Shown in pieces: positions 6,738-9,139 of a stretch of DNA of 9,139 nt (within the stretch, counting starts at the first letter, position 1; each line of letters opens with the position of its first letter). The DNA is taken from NCBI GenBank assembly GCA_902772615.1, contig CACYBC010000159.1, positions 1 through 9,139 of the forward strand. The letters are read 5' to 3'. The notes under the pieces are model-generated. The model had not been told where the DNA came from and ran no database searches. It saw only the letters and a list, made by a program, of their open reading frames with translations. The DNA comes from an uncultured Ruminococcus sp. (lineage in GTDB: Bacteria > Bacillota > Clostridia > Oscillospirales > Ruminococcaceae). Both the position numbers and the translations under genes were made by a program.

Positions 6738-8266
6738 CAGCCTTCACCTCCGATCTTGGTCATCATAAGGCCGATCTTGTTCTTTTCAGCCTTTCTTCCG
6801 TCTACTATGCCGCTGACCTTGCCGTCGCAGAGCACCAGGATGCGGTCAGACAGTTCAAGAAGGACGTCAAGGTCCTCTCCGACATATACCACAGCAACTC
6901 CGCTCTGTTTCTGCTTGTTTATGAGGTCATAGATCGTATAGGAAGAGTTCGTATCGAGTCCTCTGACCGCGTAAGCGGTAAGAAGCACCTTCGGAGCGGA
7001 AGAGATCTCTCGCCCCACGAGTATCTTCTGGATATTTCCGCCAGAGAGCTTCCTTACGGGCGTCCCGATGCTCGGAGTGACGACTTCCAGCTCCTCCACT
7101 ACTCTCTCAGCAAGCCTGCGGGGGTCCTTTCTGTTGAGGAATGCAGACTTTCCGCTGCGGAAGGAGCGCAGCATCATATTGGATGAGATGTCCATGTTGC
7201 CCACGAGACCCATGCCGAGCCTGTCTTCAGGGACAAAGGACAGAGTGACGCCGAGATTCGCTATGGTCAGGGGATCCTTTCCTATCAGCTCTTCACGGGT
7301 GCCGTCATCATCTATGTATGTGATGCTGCCGGATTCCGTAGGCTGCAGACCGGCGATGGCCTCCAGAAGTTCCTTCTGGCCGCTGCCTGATATTCCGGCG
7401 ATCCCCAGGATCTCTCCGCTGTTAGCGGTAAAGGAGACGTCATCGAGTTTGAGGACTCCTTCTTCGTTTCTTACCGTCAGTCCCTTGATCTCGATCCTTG
7501 GCCTCGGATCCACAGGGTCCGGACGGTCTATGCTCAGGGTCACCGGATGACCCACAAGCATATTGGTCATCTCCTGAGCGTTGGTCATGTGAGTCGGCAT
7601 ATCACCGACGAAGCGCCCCTGACGGAGTATGGCAACGCGGTCCGAGAGTTCCTCGACCTCGTTCATTTTATGGGTGATGATGACGATAGCCTTGCCGCTG
7701 TCGCGCATGTTGCGGAGGATCGCAAAAAGCTTCTCGGTCTCCTGAGGAGTGAGGACAGCTGTCGGCTCGTCAAGGATGAGTATGTCTGCGCCGCGGTAGA
7801 GAGCCTTGAGTATCTCTACGGTCTGCTTCTGAGAAACGGACATGTCATAGACCTTCTGAGTGGGGTCCAGTTCAAAACCGTATTCTTCGCAGAGCTTTCT
7901 CGTCTTTTTGCATACTTCACCGATATCGAGCTTCCCGGGCTGCTTGACGCCGAGAATGATGTTCTCAGCAGCGGAAAGAACCTCCACGAGCTTATAGTGC
8001 TGGTGGATCATCCCGATGCCGTATTCAAACGCTTCCTTCGGAGAACGGATGTTGACTTCCTCGTCGTTGATGTAGATGTGTCCTTCATCCGGACAGTAGA
8101 TGCCGGAAAGGATGTTCATGAGAGTGGTCTTCCCGCTGCCGTTCTCGCCCAATAGAGCAAGTATCTCACCTCTGTATATATCGAGCCAGACCTTGTCATT
8201 TGCCATGACAGGGCCGAAGGACTTGGAAACATCTCTCATTTTTACGGCAATTGTTTTCTCTGACAC
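6737..8266 (-). CDS. BMP-family ABC transporter ATP-binding protein with two nucleotide-binding domains (NupO/NupA-like)
   Basis: A 509-residue cytoplasmic ATPase made of two fused ABC domains, the length usual for the BMP/ribose-type class. Domain 1: Walker A GENGSGKT (40-47), Q-loop IHQHY (Gln89), signature MSVSQKQ (142-148), Walker B ILILDEPT (Asp166, Glu167), H-loop His199. Domain 2: Walker A-like GISGSGQKE (Lys298), signature LSGGN (407-411), then LLTAYAVRGLDT (428-439) where a Walker B ending in PTRGLD is usual, and YVGEDLD where an H-loop would be. Domain 1 thus has a weak signature and domain 2 lacks the catalytic Glu and His, giving one good and one degenerate ATP site. The start is GTG: GGAGG (8273-8277) stands six bases upstream and the sequence then runs SEKTIAVKMRDVSKSFGP. 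A longer reading from ATG at 8353 has no ribosome site and would consume the intergenic hairpin region. The gene powers uptake through the two downstream permeases. Confidence 0.93.
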   Translation of the reverse strand: MSEKTIAVKMRDVSKSFGPVMANDKVWLDIYRGEILALLGENGSGKTTLMNILSGIYCPDEGHIYINDEEVNIRSPKEAFEYGIGMIHQHYKLVEVLSAAENIILGVKQPGKLDIGEVCKKTRKLCEEYGFELDPTQKVYDMSVSQKQTVEILKALYRGADILILDEPTAVLTPQETEKLFAILRNMRDSGKAIVIITHKMNEVEELSDRVAILRQGRFVGDMPTHMTNAQEMTNMLVGHPVTLSIDRPDPVDPRPRIEIKGLTVRNEEGVLKLDDVSFTANSGEILGIAGISGSGQKELLEAIAGLQPTESGSITYIDDDGTREELIGKDPLTIANLGVTLSFVPEDRLGMGLVGNMDISSNMMLRSFRSGKSAFLNRKDPRRLAERVVEELEVVTPSIGTPVRKLSGGNIQKILVGREISSAPKVLLTAYAVRGLDTNSSYTIYDLINKQKQSGVAVVYVGEDLDVLLELSDRILVLCDGKVSGIVDGRKAEKNKIGLMMTKIGGEG

Positions 8267-8290
8267 GATAATCCTCCGATATAAACAAAA

Positions 8291-8372
8291 CCATTGCTGG
8301 AAACAGCAGCCTGAAAACAGTGCTTTCGGGCTCCGGTTACCGGCAATGAGCACGGGAAGTCCCCATTGCTGG
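8291..8372. repeat. Direct repeat CCATTGCTGG (two copies) with an intervening antirepeat
   Basis: CCATTGCTGG occurs exactly at 8291-8300 and at 8363-8372, the second copy spanning the hairpin loop. Between them, CCGGCAATG (8340-8348) is complementary to either copy in 8 of 9 positions. The copies can therefore compete for the same partner in the transcript. Confidence 0.6.
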
Positions 8373-8381
8373 GGACTTCCC
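8354..8381 (-). promoter_or_regulatory. Intercistronic hairpin (perfect 11 bp stem, 6 nt loop)
   Basis: GGGAAGTCCCC pairs with GGGGACTTCCC around the loop ATTGCT (plus-strand reading). It starts 15 nt after the binding-protein stop. There is no run of T after it on the minus strand (GTGCTCATTG follows), so it is unlikely to be an efficient intrinsic terminator; a mRNA-stabilising 3' end for the binding-protein message or an attenuator is more likely. Confidence 0.75.
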
Positions 8382-8396
8382 TGAAAGACTCACAGA

Positions 8397-9139
8397 TTAG
8401 AATGCTGTATCGAGAAGCGTGATGCCGTCGATCTGCAGATCGAAGTAGGGTGCTGAACGCTTCGCGGACTCGTTGAAGTAACCGTTCTCGATGACCTCTG
8501 TGTCAGGTGTGTATGCGGGATCGGTATCAACGTCAGCCATGTAGGAGGTGAGGGTCTCGCCGCCTACTGTGAAGGTGGCGGTGTCGAACACGTGGAGCGT
8601 GCCGGCCTGGAGAGCCTTCTTTGCTGTCTCGATGGCCTCATTTGTTCCTGCTGCTGCAGCTTTGTCATTGACTTCTGTCAGCACGACGGAGCCGGTCGCG
8701 ATGGTGCCGGTGTAGTCGGTGGGCAGGGATTTGCCGTTCTGCTTGCTCTCAATTGCGAGCTTGAAGTAAGGGGTCCAGTCGATGCGGGAAGAAACGATGA
8801 AGGTGTTGGGGCAGGATGCCACTGTGCTTCCGTTGTAGGAAACATCCGGAACACCGCGGTTCTCGCAGGCTGTGGGGGCACCCATGGAGTCGGCGTGCTG
8901 GCTTATGAGCTTGCAGTTGCGGTCCATAAGGGTGTTTGCGCCTTCCTTCTCAGCTGTCTCATCGTACCAGGAACCTGTGAAGGTAACTTCCATGGTGGCG
9001 GTGGGGCAAACGGAACGTGCGCCGAGGAAGAAAGAGGTATATCCGGAGATAACTTCTGCGTAGGTGTATGCGCCAATGTATCCGATTTTTGCTTCTTCTG
9101 CGGTGAACTTGCCTGCATCGATCATCTCGTTGAGCTTAA
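8397..9139 (-). CDS. BMP-family substrate-binding lipoprotein, C-terminal part (5' end outside the window)
   Basis: The visible 247 residues start KLNEMIDAGKFTAEEAK and continue IGYIGAYTYAEVISGYTSFFLGARSVCP, the central motif of the Bmp (PF02608) extracellular binding proteins such as PnrA and BmpA, which capture purine nucleosides for ABC uptake. Further matches are VTFTGSWYDETAEKEGA, LISQHADSMGAPTACE (the usual QHTDS-G-P segment), VSSRIDWTPYFKLAIES, and the tail GTLHVFDTATFTVGG with a TSYMADVDTD extension. The lipoprotein signal and first third are beyond the right edge. Codon choice looks more restricted than in neighbours (AAG for Lys, GCT/GCA for Ala), as expected for a highly expressed binding protein. 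Four Cys residues fall in this extracytoplasmic part. It is the promoter-proximal visible gene of the importer operon, and its ligand can only be inferred from family. Confidence 0.93.
   Translation of the reverse strand, partial: KLNEMIDAGKFTAEEAKIGYIGAYTYAEVISGYTSFFLGARSVCPTATMEVTFTGSWYDETAEKEGANTLMDRNCKLISQHADSMGAPTACENRGVPDVSYNGSTVASCPNTFIVSSRIDWTPYFKLAIESKQNGKSLPTDYTGTIATGSVVLTEVNDKAAAAGTNEAIETAKKALQAGTLHVFDTATFTVGGETLTSYMADVDTDPAYTPDTEVIENGYFNESAKRSAPYFDLQIDGITLLDTAF

Larger units (their letters stand above)
8267..8396 (-). other. Structured 130 nt gap between binding-protein and ATPase genes
   Basis: No gene is seen here. Read leftward, it holds a perfect hairpin directly after the binding-protein stop, an antirepeat, small palindromes (CCGGT-T-ACCGG at 8333-8343; GCTG-TTTC-CAGC, 8296-8307), a second copy of the hairpin loop sequence, and the GGAGG site of the GTG-started ATPase. 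Such gaps after a binding-protein gene commonly keep it expressed above the transporter parts, by partial termination or by protecting the upstream mRNA; that role is inferred. Confidence 0.6.

Noticed and set aside
6043..6747. 234-codon minus-strand frame overlapping the first permease
   Set aside because: It is a frame-shifted reading of the permease gene, rich in Arg, His and Ser with no membrane segments.
7547..8155. 202-codon plus-strand open frame
   Set aside because: Antisense to the ATPase first domain, whose motifs are intact; shadow of biased codon use.
8267..8353. Longer ATG start for the ATPase
   Set aside because: The added 29 residues come from the repeat-bearing intergenic gap; GTG at 8266 has GGAGG at six bases.
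8354..8381. Intrinsic terminator ending the binding-protein transcript
   Set aside because: The stem is perfect, but no T run follows in the direction of transcription.

Overview
The window looks like chromosomal DNA from a low-to-mid GC Gram-positive anaerobe, most likely a gut or rumen Clostridia (Lachnospiraceae-like) member of the Bacillota. This is inferred from strong GGAGG ribosome binding sites, a Bacillota-type lipoprotein signal, a BMP-family nucleoside-type ABC importer in the Bacillota gene order, and free use of AUA and AGA/AGG codons. No mobile element, CRISPR array, rRNA or tRNA was seen. Coding density is high and every real gene looks intact, apart from the two cut by the window edges.

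Left part (1-2815, minus strand). A compact unit is read right to left: a small P-loop kinase-like protein, a lipoprotein of the Cys-based tyrosine/serine phosphatase family joined to it by an ATGA stop/start overlap, then glycerol kinase (glpK), whose 3' end lies outside the window. The 42 nt before glpK carry a strong ribosome binding site and no terminator, so the three genes are probably co-transcribed.

Middle (2816-4625). A divergent promoter region of about 165 nt separates this unit from two plus-strand genes: a class I SAM-dependent methyltransferase and an esterase D/tributyrin-esterase-like alpha/beta hydrolase, 25 nt apart and probably one operon. A GC-rich hairpin with flanking A/T runs (4600-4624) ends this operon and also the convergent one.

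Right part (4640-9139, minus strand). A complete set of parts for a BMP/Nup-type ABC importer (purine nucleoside family by homology) is read right to left: substrate-binding lipoprotein (only its C-terminal part is inside), a 130 nt gap with a perfect 11 bp hairpin and related repeats, a double-domain ATPase starting at GTG, and two permeases. The last three genes are tightly packed (1 nt overlap, then a 1 nt gap).

The observations most worth checking are the asymmetric ATPase (each half carries the defect that together makes one canonical and one degenerate ATP site), the kinase plus extracytoplasmic phosphatase pair with an N-terminal domain resembling the C-terminal domain of SAM hydroxide adenosyltransferases, and the possible competing RNA pairings between the binding-protein and ATPase genes. 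I did not find convincing evidence of an entirely new system.
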